From positions 1 through 50,318 of IMG/VR virus record IMGVR_UViG_3300031999_000035: a stretch of 50,318 bases of DNA; one strand, written 5' to 3'. Position numbers and translations under genes: made by a program. The notes beneath the pieces were generated by a model. That model searched no databases. It saw only the letters and a list, made by a program, of their open reading frames with translations, and was not told the origin of the DNA. Source of the DNA: a virus. Below are positions 7,298 to 13,239 of this stretch, in pieces. Numbering within the stretch: the stretch's first letter is position 1; every line of letters starts with the position of its first letter.

Positions 7298-7586
7298 CTT
7301 CAACTCCTTCTAGTCTAGCCAAGCGAGCTGTCAGAGACGCTACCCGCTCAGTTAGGTGCTCATTTTGTGCTAGTATTACAGATATGGCATTCAGCATGGG
7401 CATAATTATCAGATAGATGTAGGGCATAGGGGAAGAGATATTCTTTGCACTCTCTTTATCTAGTGCGCACGCCGTAGCATACGCAGATAGTTCTATTATA
7501 CATTCTACCAGAACACTACTATCTTGCATATTACCTGGCATGGCTTTCATTATTCTATCTATGCCCTCTAACGTTAATCCGTCCAT
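7284..7586 (-). CDS. small hypothetical protein (100 aa)
   Basis: This protein of 100 residues has long helices, a hydrophobic middle ('PYIYLIIMPMLNAISVIL', about 55-75) that could be a membrane segment, and a C-terminal leucine-rich coiled coil ('LTERVASLTARLARLEG'). The ATG at 7586 has GGGGAAG upstream and lies just after a terminator-like hairpin (7608-7632). An in-frame extension to 7697 would run through that hairpin and is unlikely. Confidence 0.6.
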   Translation of the reverse strand: MDGLTLEGIDRIMKAMPGNMQDSSVLVECIIELSAYATACALDKESAKNISSPMPYIYLIIMPMLNAISVILAQNEHLTERVASLTARLARLEGVEDATS

Positions 7587-7607
7587 GATTCTTCCCCTTT
7601 TTAGAAA

Positions 7608-7632
7608 GAGAGCTGGTATTGAGCCAGCTCTC
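7608..7632 (-). terminator. terminator-like hairpin
   Basis: GAGAGCTGG and CCAGCTCTC form a perfect 9-bp stem with a 7-base loop between two leftward genes. On the minus strand it is followed by TTTCTAAAAAG, a short and imperfect T-run, so it may act as a weak or partial terminator that lowers downstream expression. Confidence 0.55.
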
Positions 7633-7644
7633 CTAAACCCGTCG

Positions 7645-8028
7645 TTATTCCTGCGCCTTGAGACTTGCAAGACGCTCCTCGAGTTCCTTGATAACATCCC
7701 TCTTTGTTGCAGCGCCGCTGTTGATTTTTGCGATGATGCCGGCGTAGATGTCCTTCGGCTTGCGCTCTACGCCAATCAGCGGAACATAAGCCTGTCCAAC
7801 CTGAATAGCCTGGGCATCTGTGTACTTAAAATTCCCAGCCTCATCACGTGCTTGGAGAGCTGCTCGTGTTACCCCGGCACACTTGATGGTCGCCATCTGA
7901 TCGAACAAATCACAGACAACCTTCTCGCCGAAGGCTGTAACCTTCTCGGCAAGAGTATCACCCCCGAAGTCTCTTTCGAACTCCACTTCACGGTCTGCTT
8001 TCGGCGCTGATACTGACATGCTTCTCAT
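7645..8028 (-). CDS. hypothetical early protein (127 aa)
   Basis: The ATG at 8028 has AAAGGAG at ideal spacing, so the longer reading frame through the palindrome at 8083-8109 is rejected. The product (MRSMSVSAPKADREVEFERD...) is helical and charged, with a C-terminal coiled-coil-like end ('VIKELEERLASLKAQE'). No family recognised. A good ribosome site and a following terminator-like hairpin suggest it may be made in quantity. Confidence 0.65.
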   Translation of the reverse strand: MRSMSVSAPKADREVEFERDFGGDTLAEKVTAFGEKVVCDLFDQMATIKCAGVTRAALQARDEAGNFKYTDAQAIQVGQAYVPLIGVERKPKDIYAGIIAKINSGAATKRDVIKELEERLASLKAQE

Positions 8029-8082
8029 ACTTGCTCCTTTCGTGTTGTGTTGTATTGCGTTGTGCCCAGGCGGGCAGTGTTT

Positions 8083-8109
8083 AACTCCTGCTAATTTTTG
8101 GTAGGAGTT
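8083..8109 (-). repeat. dispersed intercistronic palindrome, copy 2 of 8
   Basis: Arms AACTCCTGCTAA and TTGGTAGGAGTT with loop TTT (plus strand). The stop codon (8108-8110) of the short membrane-protein frame upstream overlaps its first bases. A second small stem (TGCCC/GGGCA, 8063-8076) follows before the ribosome site of the gene at 7645-8028, as in copy 1. Confidence 0.88.
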
Positions 8110-8272
8110 ACTTTGTACCTTTTGCTTTTGCCATGAAATATAAGACACCCCCAAACCAAGTAACAAGAATAGTTACGGCAATTACAGTAAGTATAGTTCT
8201 TAAGCCTGAATCACGCTGTTGCAGGGCGTAAATTGCTACCCATTGCAGTGAGTCTGTTATTGCTTGTGTCAT
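8108..8272 (-). CDS. small single-span membrane protein (54 aa)
   Basis: A 54-residue frame (MTQAITDSLQWVAIYALQQR...) with one clear transmembrane helix ('TILTVIAVTILVTWFGGVLY', about 26-45) and a positively charged end (MAKAKGTK). It overlaps the last 62 bases of the upstream gene in another frame and has only a weak AAAGAGAAAG site, so it would depend on coupling. Its stop abuts the dispersed palindrome, as other real genes do. It could be a small holin-, pinholin- or exclusion-type protein, but this is inference. Confidence 0.5.
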   Translation of the reverse strand: MTQAITDSLQWVAIYALQQRDSGLRTILTVIAVTILVTWFGGVLYFMAKAKGTK

Positions 8273-8774
8273 TGGCTTTCTCTTTTTCTTTAAAGGCAGA
8301 CGGTAGTTGAATTCCGTTAGACGAATTTACGGCTTCGATGTTTCTATATAAGATGTGCCTTTGCCCCTCTTCTCTGTTAGCCATGAATGCTGCTTCTCGC
8401 TGCTTCTTCTCCTCTTCCCACAGCGGTTTTATCTTATCAATAGCTTTTCTCACTATGTTTCTCTGCTGTCCGAGCGGCAAATCGAGAATCTCAACTGGCA
8501 CTATTACATAAGGCCACTTTGGCGTAAATCTATAGTCGACTTCATCGCCGTGATGAATTAGAGTAGCTCTAAGAGTTCTGCCTTTTACATCAGCGGTTGT
8601 AAGCGGCTGCGGCGGTCTAGGTTTAATTTCTGGAACTGGTGCTAATATGGTCTTATGCGCTGGCGCTGGCGCTGATGTTGGGATGTCACTGAGTCGAATC
8701 TTCCCAGACATGATAGCAGCGGCTATCTCGTTGAGAGAGAAATACTGTCGACCTTTGATAGTTATCGGCTTCAT
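8211..8774 (-). CDS. hypothetical protein with proline-rich linker (187 aa)
   Basis: Residues 1-33 ('MKPITIKGRQYFSLNEIAAA') look like a small strand-helix DNA-binding head. A Pro/Ala-rich linker follows (about 33-62) and then a folded domain of about 90 residues with strands 'TLRATLIHHGDEVDYRF' and a Lys/Glu-rich helix. The ATG overlaps the zinc-ribbon gene stop (ATGA), with GGAG upstream. No family can be named. Confidence 0.62.
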   Translation of the reverse strand: MKPITIKGRQYFSLNEIAAAIMSGKIRLSDIPTSAPAPAHKTILAPVPEIKPRPPQPLTTADVKGRTLRATLIHHGDEVDYRFTPKWPYVIVPVEILDLPLGQQRNIVRKAIDKIKPLWEEEKKQREAAFMANREEGQRHILYRNIEAVNSSNGIQLPSAFKEKEKANDTSNNRLTAMGSNLRPATA

Positions 8775-8944
8775 GTTCGTGCTCCAAGTATATATCTAGC
8801 TATGTGCATTATGATACTGAATATAAAGTATACAGAGGCGCTGATATTTAGTGAAGGTATCCTTGAGTGTATCTCCCAGCAGCGGCCACATATTCTTGTT
8901 CCGTCGAAATCAGTGGAAGCGCTACAGATCTTGCATGTAGTCAT
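8771..8944 (-). CDS. small zinc-ribbon membrane protein (57 aa)
   Basis: Begins MTTCKICSASTDFDGTRICG with two CxxC pairs (C4/C7, C19/C22), a zinc ribbon, followed by a hydrophobic helix ('ASVYFIFSIIMHIARYIL'). An AAAGGAAG site precedes the ATG and the stop overlaps the next start (ATGA). The function is not known. A zinc ribbon joined to a membrane helix suggests an adaptor placed at the membrane. Confidence 0.62.
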   Translation of the reverse strand: MTTCKICSASTDFDGTRICGRCWEIHSRIPSLNISASVYFIFSIIMHIARYILGART

Positions 8945-8982
8945 AGTTATTTCTTCCTTTACTTCTCAACCAACGCTGAGTA

Positions 8983-9165
8983 CTATAGTGTTACAGTATT
9001 TACATATACAAAGTTTCTGTCGAAGTAGTCCTTCGTGTCCAGAATTAGAAGCCTTCCTGTATGGTCTCTCAGGGAAAATCGTTCGTTCTCGCCCTTGGTA
9101 AGATACAGATATTCACCAGTTCTGGGACATCTAAGTACATCTACCTTCTTTTCAGGGATTTTCAT
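8983..9165 (-). CDS. small hypothetical protein (60 aa)
   Basis: A 60-residue beta-rich frame (MKIPEKKVDVLRCPRTGEYL...). ATG at 9165 overlaps the preceding stop (ATGA) and has AAAGGAA upstream. The alternation of charged and aromatic residues suggests a small barrel. Not recognised. Confidence 0.6.
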   Translation of the reverse strand: MKIPEKKVDVLRCPRTGEYLYLTKGENERFSLRDHTGRLLILDTKDYFDRNFVYVNTVTL

Positions 9166-9413
9166 CTCATTTCCTTTGTGATTGTAAATACGCAATCGGT
9201 TCCAAACATATAATCTCTCGCTGTTTTCAAGAATGGCCTTGCATCCTGAATATGCTTACATTCTTTACTGTACTTAATTCCATCCTTAACAGCGACTTGA
9301 TGTCTAAGACGGAACTGCCAATGAGGGCAGCCACATTCCGCTGAGCCATCTCCACGGAATATCACTGAATAGAATATCCCTGGTTTGCTGAACGACTCAA
9401 CCTGAAGTTTCAT
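9162..9413 (-). CDS. SWIM-like zinc-finger protein (83 aa)
   Basis: Contains CGCPHWQFRLR and, about 20 residues later, KECKHI. This is the CxC...CxH arrangement of SWIM zinc fingers, which bind DNA or proteins in recombination and transposase-related factors. The whole protein is 83 residues, little more than the finger. ATG at 9413 with GAGGAAG upstream is preferred to the longer frame. Probably a DNA-binding accessory protein of the early block. Confidence 0.65.
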   Translation of the reverse strand: MKLQVESFSKPGIFYSVIFRGDGSAECGCPHWQFRLRHQVAVKDGIKYSKECKHIQDARPFLKTARDYMFGTDCVFTITKEMR

Positions 9414-9426
9414 CTTCTTCCTCGTC

Positions 9427-9591
9427 TTATGGTAAACCGTCGAACATAACATGTAACTTACCCAGGGACATTAGATGCACCTGCTGCAGGAGTATCTTCA
9501 CATCATACTTATCAAGTAAGTTCTTCTCTGCTAGCAGCACTCTCACTCTTGCGAGTCTCCTGGCGAATATACTGTACTTTGCTCTCTTCAT
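9427..9591 (-). CDS. small basic protein (54 aa)
   Basis: A 54-residue helical protein with a very basic start (MKRAKYSIFARRLARVRVLL) and hydrophobic heptads. GGAG lies seven bases before the ATG at 9591. It could bind nucleic acid or a host protein, but no family is recognised. Confidence 0.58.
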   Translation of the reverse strand: MKRAKYSIFARRLARVRVLLAEKNLLDKYDVKILLQQVHLMSLGKLHVMFDGLP

Positions 9592-9642
9592 TTGTGGCTC
9601 CTTTGTCTTTGAGTGTACAAACACTGTCGTGTTTCGCTGGGT

Positions 9643-9990
9643 CTATTCCTCTAATAAGGAGGATATTTCGCTGGCTCTTTTCTCAAATTCCGCTGTTTGT
9701 TTTGGCCTATCTGCTATTATATCTTCTTCTACCATAATAGCTTCTCTAATTCCCCTTCCTTTTGCAAACTGTCCCATCGGGAAGCCCTTGCTTGCTAATA
9801 TCTCACATGCGTTGTTTACACTTTTCGGTCGCAATGCTTGGTATTGTTTAGCTACAGCCATTATACAGGCTTTTACAATAGCGCTTCTGTTTCCGCTGAC
9901 CTGCACGCCAGCGGCCTCCAAAGCTAGAACCGCTGTTGCTACGTCTCTAATATCCACCCACGCCTGAACTGTAATATTAGGCCCTTCCAT
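9643..9990 (-). CDS. hypothetical protein, possible ribbon-helix-helix (115 aa)
   Basis: ATG at 9990 has GGAG eight bases upstream. A GTG at 10026, touching the previous stop, would add 12 residues but has no ribosome site. The segment 'VSGNRSAIVKACIMAVAKQY' resembles the strand-helix of small ribbon-helix-helix regulators, and the C-terminal part is helical and acidic. Regulation of early genes is possible but unproven. Confidence 0.58.
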   Translation of the reverse strand: MEGPNITVQAWVDIRDVATAVLALEAAGVQVSGNRSAIVKACIMAVAKQYQALRPKSVNNACEILASKGFPMGQFAKGRGIREAIMVEEDIIADRPKQTAEFEKRASEISSLLEE

Positions 9991-10026
9991 CTGGGTCACT
10001 CCATTGAGTTTCGCTGTTATTTCCAC

Positions 10027-10224
10027 CTAATACATCACGAGCGCTATCACTAGGTCTGTAATATCCACGGTTGCTGTATTATTGCTTAATGTCTTTATAT
10101 CCAACACGTTGTATATTTCGATTAGCTTTAGAGTTTCTGCATCTTTCACAATCAGCCCTACAAATCTCTCCCCAGTGTCAGGTTCTGTTGTATCTTTTAG
10201 TGTAACGGATACGAGTCTTGCCAT
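10027..10224 (-). CDS. small beta-rich hypothetical protein (65 aa)
   Basis: Starts MARLVSVTLKDTTEPDTGER behind an excellent AGGAGG site. The alternating hydrophobic pattern suggests a five-strand barrel. It is among the first genes read from the promoter near 10565-10593, so it is probably well expressed early. No known family. Confidence 0.65.
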   Translation of the reverse strand: MARLVSVTLKDTTEPDTGERFVGLIVKDAETLKLIEIYNVLDIKTLSNNTATVDITDLVIALVMY

Positions 10225-10249
10225 TTTAAACCTCCTGAGTTTCGCTGTC

Positions 10250-10339
10250 CTATCCGAGGAGCAGGCCCACCAGCATCTGGTGTGATATGCGATTATTACA
10301 GCGTCCGCTGATGAGCCCGCCCAGGTCGGTTATGTTCAA
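10250..10339 (-). CDS. possible 29-residue peptide, TTG start
   Basis: A TTG start overlaps the TGA of the upstream gene (TTGA) and has GGAGG seven bases before it. The frame reads MNITDLGGLISGRCNNRISH and ends at 10250. It fills the gap between two genes, but the frame is short and the start codon is rare, so this is tentative. Confidence 0.3.
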   Translation of the reverse strand: MNITDLGGLISGRCNNRISHQMLVGLLLG

Positions 10340-10506
10340 TCTTTATCCTCCACCGTGATTGTTACGTAGAGAACTCCTCCATCCTTGTTGATTCCCTTTA
10401 CTATAAACGCCGCCCCGTCGTATGACACGACTCTTGGCGTGAAATCCTCATCGAGAGGAACCAAGGTCTCTCGTTTCCCCGCACCTAAGAACCATTTGAT
10501 TTTCAT
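10336..10506 (-). CDS. small hypothetical protein (56 aa)
   Basis: Reads MKIKWFLGAGKRETLVPLDE and is rich in beta strands. GGAGG lies six bases before the ATG. It is the first gene after the promoter and dyad at 10535-10593 and so opens the second leftward early transcript. No family recognised. Confidence 0.65.
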   Translation of the reverse strand: MKIKWFLGAGKRETLVPLDEDFTPRVVSYDGAAFIVKGINKDGGVLYVTITVEDKD

Positions 10507-10534
10507 TGTCTCCCTCCAGGTTATTCATTTATGT

Positions 10535-10553
10535 ATGAGCGCATCTCGCTCAT
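10535..10553. promoter_or_regulatory. dyad at the start of the second leftward transcript
   Basis: ATGAGCG and CGCTCAT form a perfect 7-bp inverted repeat with a 5-base loop. It lies about 12 bp beyond the -10 box of the promoter at 10565-10593, so it would be in the first bases of the RNA. It may be an operator or a 5' stabilising hairpin. Confidence 0.5.
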
Positions 10554-10564
10554 TTAATATATAC

Positions 10565-10593
10565 AATATATGCAATTCCCCCGTCCCTTGCAA
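10565..10593 (-). promoter_or_regulatory. leftward sigma-70-type promoter beside the origin
   Basis: On the minus strand the -35 box is TTGCAA (10588-10593) and the -10 box TATATT (10565-10570), with exactly 17 bases between. It points into the small early genes 10506 down to 7284 and begins next to the heptamer array of the putative origin. Confidence 0.6.
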
Positions 10594-10632
10594 CATTTAT
10601 TTTTAGTTCCATTTCGGCTCCGAAACAATCCA

Positions 10633-10926
10633 TTCTACGTTCTATATTCTATATTCTATATTCTATATTCTATATTCTATATTCTATATTCTACGTGTGT
10701 TGCCTATACCATTTGATTCATTTTTATCAAATAGTTTACTTATTAAATATCTTATTTATCCCCTTAAGCGAAGGAATATTAGATTATTTATATATATATT
10801 TTTTATTATATATAAATCCCTACTCTGTTAAAAATGCACTTATTTAAAATGCACTTATTTAAAAAAACGAATCAAATGGGGGTATGTACATACGTAGAAA
10901 ATAGAAAATAGAAAATAGAATATAGG
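10633..10926. other. putative replication origin: inverted heptamer arrays around an AT-rich core
   Basis: Seven exact copies of TTCTATA plus a partial copy run from 10640 to 10693, bordered on both sides by TTCTACG. On the right side, 10893-10926 holds CGTAGAA followed by 7-bp units (AATAGAA, three times, then TATAG), in inverted orientation. The inner ends CCATTTGATTC (10709-10719) and GAATCAAATGG (10869-10879) are exact complements, and the two 31-bp arm segments have equal length. The 149-bp core is very AT-rich and contains a run of alternating TA near 10779-10815 and a perfect tandem repeat of 15 bp (10831-10845, 10846-10860, beginning AAAATGCACTT). There are no genes from 10507 to 11039. 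Iterons plus an AT-rich unwinding region fit an origin, though no initiator protein is obvious. Confidence 0.6.
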
Positions 10927-10964
10927 ATTATTTTAATCAAATCCATTATCTTATCGGAATTCAT

Positions 10965-10991
10965 AACTCCTGCCAATTTTTGGCGGGAGTT
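10965..10991 (-). repeat. dispersed intercistronic palindrome, copy 3 of 8
   Basis: Arms AACTCCTGCCAA and TTGGCGGGAGTT with loop TTT (plus strand). It follows the T-tailed terminator of the gene at 11040-11582 and separates it from the origin region. This is the only copy that is not directly followed by a gene. Confidence 0.88.
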
Positions 10992-10995
10992 TGAA

Positions 10996-11025
10996 ATTAA
11001 AAAGCGGGAGATTAATCCCGCCTTT
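10996..11025 (-). terminator. intrinsic terminator after the 11040-11582 gene
   Basis: On the minus strand GCGGGA (11016-11021 side) pairs with TCCCGC (11004-11009 side) around a 6-base loop and is followed by TTTTTAATTTC. This is a good rho-independent terminator that closes the P_L transcript or its first segment before the origin. Confidence 0.7.
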
Positions 11026-11039
11026 GCTTAATATTAGGT

Positions 11040-11582
11040 TCATCTGTTCATCTTCGTTTGCTTCAGATTTTTCTTCTCGAACATTGTGGCGTATTTCATT
11101 AAGGTTTCTTGTTCATCAGCGCCCGCCTCTATCTCCTTAGCAATCGCCACAAGATGCGGAGCTACCTTCACAGCGCCGTATGCTTTGAGTAGTCTATCAA
11201 GAACCTTGCCTGTCGGGCTGATTTTCTCCCGTGCGCCTCTCTTTGCTGCTTCGATAGTAGCACTGAATACCAGCGGCTCTGCGAGTTTCGTCTTGAGGGT
11301 GTCATATCTTTCCTCAAAAGAACCTCTTCCGGCAAGCGGTCTAAGTGTTGATGCAATCGCAACGTTGACATCCTTGACTGCATGACTCATAATCGCCTTC
11401 GGCACATTCTTGAGGTCTTCTCCCTCGAGCATTTCAACAGTTACGTCAACCTTGACAGGTATGCCTTTTCGATAAGGGCTGTCTTCATCAACAGCGCTCT
11501 TATTAAGATAGTCCAAATACCCCTCAGGTTTTGTCGTAAAGTTGACTTGATAGGTATTTCTACCATTAATTACGTATTCCAT
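11040..11582 (-). CDS. hypothetical early protein (180 aa)
   Basis: Begins MEYVINGRNTYQVNFTTKPE. The first 65 residues are mixed strand and turn; the rest is helical and Lys/Glu-rich ('LKTKLAEPLVFSATIEAAK') and ends in a basic tail. It has a GAGGTG site and a terminator of its own, and is the first sizeable gene behind P_L and next to the putative origin. A role in replication start or early takeover is possible, but no known initiator or host-takeover motif was seen. Confidence 0.65.
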   Translation of the reverse strand: MEYVINGRNTYQVNFTTKPEGYLDYLNKSAVDEDSPYRKGIPVKVDVTVEMLEGEDLKNVPKAIMSHAVKDVNVAIASTLRPLAGRGSFEERYDTLKTKLAEPLVFSATIEAAKRGAREKISPTGKVLDRLLKAYGAVKVAPHLVAIAKEIEAGADEQETLMKYATMFEKKNLKQTKMNR

Positions 11583-11604
11583 TTGTTCACCTCTGGTTTA
11601 ATTG

Positions 11605-11766
11605 TTATCTTGATTCTATCATGGTTTTAAACTCTCCCCATGTCATACCTGCTGCTACAGCAAGCGCCATTATACTTGCAAGCGCTTGTTTACCACGTTC
11701 TTCTTCTGGTAAATTATCAATAGCGTTAATTAGACCGCTGATAAGTGTATCCAGTGCTTTATCCAT
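11605..11766 (-). CDS. small acidic helical protein (53 aa)
   Basis: Reads MDKALDTLISGLINAIDNLP and is helical and acidic. Its own ribosome site is weak (GGGAAC repeats), but a 24-residue leader frame ends inside its first codons, so coupling may drive it. It is the first conventional gene of the P_L transcript. Confidence 0.58.
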   Translation of the reverse strand: MDKALDTLISGLINAIDNLPEEERGKQALASIMALAVAAGMTWGEFKTMIESR

Positions 11767-11833
11767 GTTTCTGTTCCCGTTCCCGAGGTGAACAGATGAA
11801 CCCTATTCCCGTTATTTTCGATATGGTAATCAT
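11759..11833 (-). CDS. possible 24-residue leader peptide
   Basis: ATG at 11833 has GAGGT six bases upstream. The frame (MITISKITGIGFICSPRERE...) stops at TAA 11759-11761, just inside the next gene. It could be a translational leader for that weakly initiated gene. Too short for coding statistics. Confidence 0.35.
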   Translation of the reverse strand: MITISKITGIGFICSPREREQKHG

Positions 11834-11931
11834 CGGTTTACCTCATGCACATTTTCTCACCTATGTGGTCCTTTGTGCATGTCTAGTCCCATCAAGACGC
11901 TGGTCGTCTTTTCCCATATCACATTGTCTCA

Positions 11932-11958
11932 TTATGTTCCGGCGTTCAGCTCCGGCAT
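11932..11958 (-). CDS. possible 8-residue upstream ORF in the P_L leader
   Basis: ATG at 11958 has a GGAGG four bases upstream and encodes MPELNAGT before TAA. It lies about 30 bases into the predicted P_L transcript. It may be a leader peptide that controls early gene expression, or the GGAGG may belong to an unrelated motif, since the same bases form part of an 18-bp duplicated site. Confidence 0.25.
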   Translation of the reverse strand: MPELNAGT

Positions 11959-11960
11959 AC
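11943..11960. repeat. duplicated 18-bp control-region motif, copy A
   Basis: The sequence CGTTCAGCTCCGGCATAC recurs at 12203-12220 with two transitions, in the same orientation. One copy lies just inside the P_L transcript and the other about 60 bp upstream of P_R, so both could be sites for one regulator. Confidence 0.5.
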
Positions 11961-11985
11961 AACCTCCGGTGTATGTGCTCGGTAA

Positions 11986-12026
11986 ATCATTAATGATAAC
12001 ATAACACATTGTGGGAAAATTGTCAA
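11986..12026 (-). promoter_or_regulatory. P_L, leftward early promoter with palindromic operator
   Basis: On the minus strand a perfect TTGACA (12021-12026) and TATGTT (11998-12003) are separated by 17 bases. Directly after the -10 box lies a perfect 12-bp palindrome, ATCATTAATGAT (11986-11997), which would cover the start point and is a good operator candidate. The transcript would have a leader of about 225 bases before the first conventional gene. Confidence 0.78.
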
Positions 12027-12066
12027 GGTTTATTTTCAAAAACATTAAAACATTTTAACATAAGAA

Positions 12067-12083
12067 TATTCCACGCTGGAATA
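12067..12083. promoter_or_regulatory. dyad between the divergent promoters
   Basis: TATTCCA and TGGAATA form a perfect 7-bp inverted repeat with a 3-base spacer, 40 bp upstream of the P_L -35 box. A second, weaker dyad (CAGGG...TTCCCTG) lies near 12112-12136. The region 12030-12280 has no convincing gene and seems given over to control sites. Confidence 0.45.
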
Positions 12084-12202
12084 ATGCACATGAGCGCAAT
12101 GACCACCCGGGCAGGGGAATTTCAAGATTTTCCCTGTATCCCTCTCCACTCCCCAAATTCCAGAAAATCAAGACATGGATCTACTTCAATCATCAACTTC
12201 TA

Positions 12203-12220
12203 CGTTCAACTCCGGCATAT
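12203..12220. repeat. duplicated 18-bp control-region motif, copy B
   Basis: CGTTCAACTCCGGCATAT, matching 11943-11960 at 16 of 18 positions, about 60 bp upstream of the P_R -35 box. Confidence 0.5.
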
Positions 12221-12281
12221 AACCTAATTAATTGAGCTGTGCATGGATTTAATTTTGAGCAGGTAGGAGAGAACCAAATCC

Positions 12282-12310
12282 TTGACATCTGCATAATTAT
12301 TAGGTATATT
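12282..12310 (+). promoter_or_regulatory. P_R, rightward promoter
   Basis: TTGACA (12282-12287), 17 bases, TATATT (12305-12310). The spacer contains the 8-bp palindrome ATAATTAT. The predicted start is about 15-20 bases before the ribosome site of the first rightward gene. No other equally good rightward promoter was seen, so this may drive much of the rightward block. Confidence 0.78.
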
Positions 12311-12334
12311 GTCAGCACAAATTCGGAGAATATT

Positions 12335-12922
12335 ATGGGAAGGTTTAGGATAAGACCAAAAGTGCTGAGTCGTAAGTATCAGGTGCAGGGCATCTGGGAA
12401 AAGCATCATGAGATCAAGCGTTTAGAGCTGGTTGGAATCACTTCTAATAAAGTGATTGCAGAGATGCTGGGAGTTACTCCGCAGAATGTCTGTGATATTC
12501 GAGGCAGCGAATTGTATAAGCGGGAGCTTCAAGCAGCGAGTTTCGCTAAAGACTGTGCTTCTTTTGAAGTTGCTCGGGCTATCGAGGAAGAAGGCCCAAA
12601 GTGCCTTTCGCTGCTGACAGCGATTCGAGATAATAGAGTTGAAGAGATTGGAGAATCAGCGCCTCTTCCTCTTCGTGCCCATATCTGTGAAGATCTGCTG
12701 GACAGAAATGCAAAGAGTGCAAAGGTTAAGCAGATTCAGGGAGAGTTTAAGCATGCTCACCTAGTGGTTGGAACAACCCTTGAGAAAATCAAAGAGAGAG
12801 CAAGGGAAGTTCAGAGTTATATAGCAGATGCTATGATTGAGGAATTGAAATCTGACTCAGCAATCAACGAAGTTGATTGTATGCAGAGTAATGCTAACGC
12901 CAACGAGGTCTGTAATGCCTGA
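12335..12922 (+). CDS. HTH protein, putative small terminase subunit (195 aa)
   Basis: Residues 25-55 form a helix-turn-helix ('SNKVIAEMLGVTPQNVCDIR'), followed by helices that include 'PLPLRAHICEDLLDRNAKSA', a pattern I associate with small-terminase-like or HTH proteins at the head of phage late operons. It would bind the packaging site and recruit the large subunit. The large subunit lies 8.5 kb away, however, and a transcriptional regulator is the main alternative given its place directly behind P_R. ATG at 12335 has GGAGA upstream. Confidence 0.6.
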   Translation: MGRFRIRPKVLSRKYQVQGIWEKHHEIKRLELVGITSNKVIAEMLGVTPQNVCDIRGSELYKRELQAASFAKDCASFEVARAIEEEGPKCLSLLTAIRDNRVEEIGESAPLPLRAHICEDLLDRNAKSAKVKQIQGEFKHAHLVVGTTLEKIKERAREVQSYIADAMIEELKSDSAINEVDCMQSNANANEVCNA

Positions 12923-13079
12923 GAAAGATATCTGGGATTTGGAGTTGCATGAGGTGCTGGAACAGCGGCCTTATCTGCATGTAGTGAGAGTGCCAGGCGG
13001 CTGGCTTTATGTTCATCATCACAGCGGAGCGAGTGAGAGTGTAGCATTTGTTCCTTTCGTGAAGAAGAGGGAGGTCTAA
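12915..13079 (+). CDS. small hypothetical protein (54 aa)
   Basis: Reads MPEKDIWDLELHEVLEQRPY with later strands 'LHVVRVPGGWLYVHH'. GAGGT precedes the ATG at 12915, which overlaps the previous gene by 8 bp. The mix of a short helix and a beta hairpin is seen in many small phage late proteins. Function unknown. Confidence 0.62.
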   Translation: MPEKDIWDLELHEVLEQRPYLHVVRVPGGWLYVHHHSGASESVAFVPFVKKREV

Positions 13080-13080
13080 T

Positions 13081-13239
13081 ATGCCTTGGACTCAGCGCTT
13101 TAAGCTTCTCGGGCAGCTCTCTATTGCAGTGCTGATAGCTCCTTTTATCTTGTGCATCTGCTTAGCTCTTGCCTTTATGTGCGCTGCTATTGGCTATGAC
13201 ATGGATGAGCTTGAGGGGAGTTATCAATGCCTGAAATAA
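13081..13239 (+). CDS. small membrane protein (52 aa)
   Basis: A basic N terminus (MPWTQRFKLLGQ), one long or two short hydrophobic helices ('AVLIAPFILCICLALAFMCA') and an acidic tail ('YDMDELEGSY'). A GGGAGGT site precedes the ATG. It lies ahead of a run of exported proteins, so a role at the host membrane is plausible. Holin-like function cannot be excluded. Confidence 0.6.
   Translation: MPWTQRFKLLGQLSIAVLIAPFILCICLALAFMCAAIGYDMDELEGSYQCLK

Noticed and set aside
9635-10247. Repeated TTTCGCTG/TTCCGCTG words and a 13-bp TGAGTTTCGCTGT pair
   Set aside because: Most copies fall in codons; the two 13-bp copies lie at ribosome-site regions but show no further structure, so chance or codon preference is enough.
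10385-10606. Plus-strand frame over the promoter and first gene of the second leftward transcript
   Set aside because: The minus-strand frame has a strong ribosome site and coupling; this one is a shadow.
10640-10693. Heptamer array as a CRISPR
   Set aside because: The units are 7 bp in direct tandem with no spacers, and no Cas1 or Cas2 is present. The Cas4-like nuclease belongs to the recombination cassette.
12188-12218. Minus-strand 10-codon frame MPELNVEVDD resembling the P_L leader frame
   Set aside because: It lies upstream of P_L and outside any predicted leftward transcript; the similarity is explained by the 18-bp duplicated motif.
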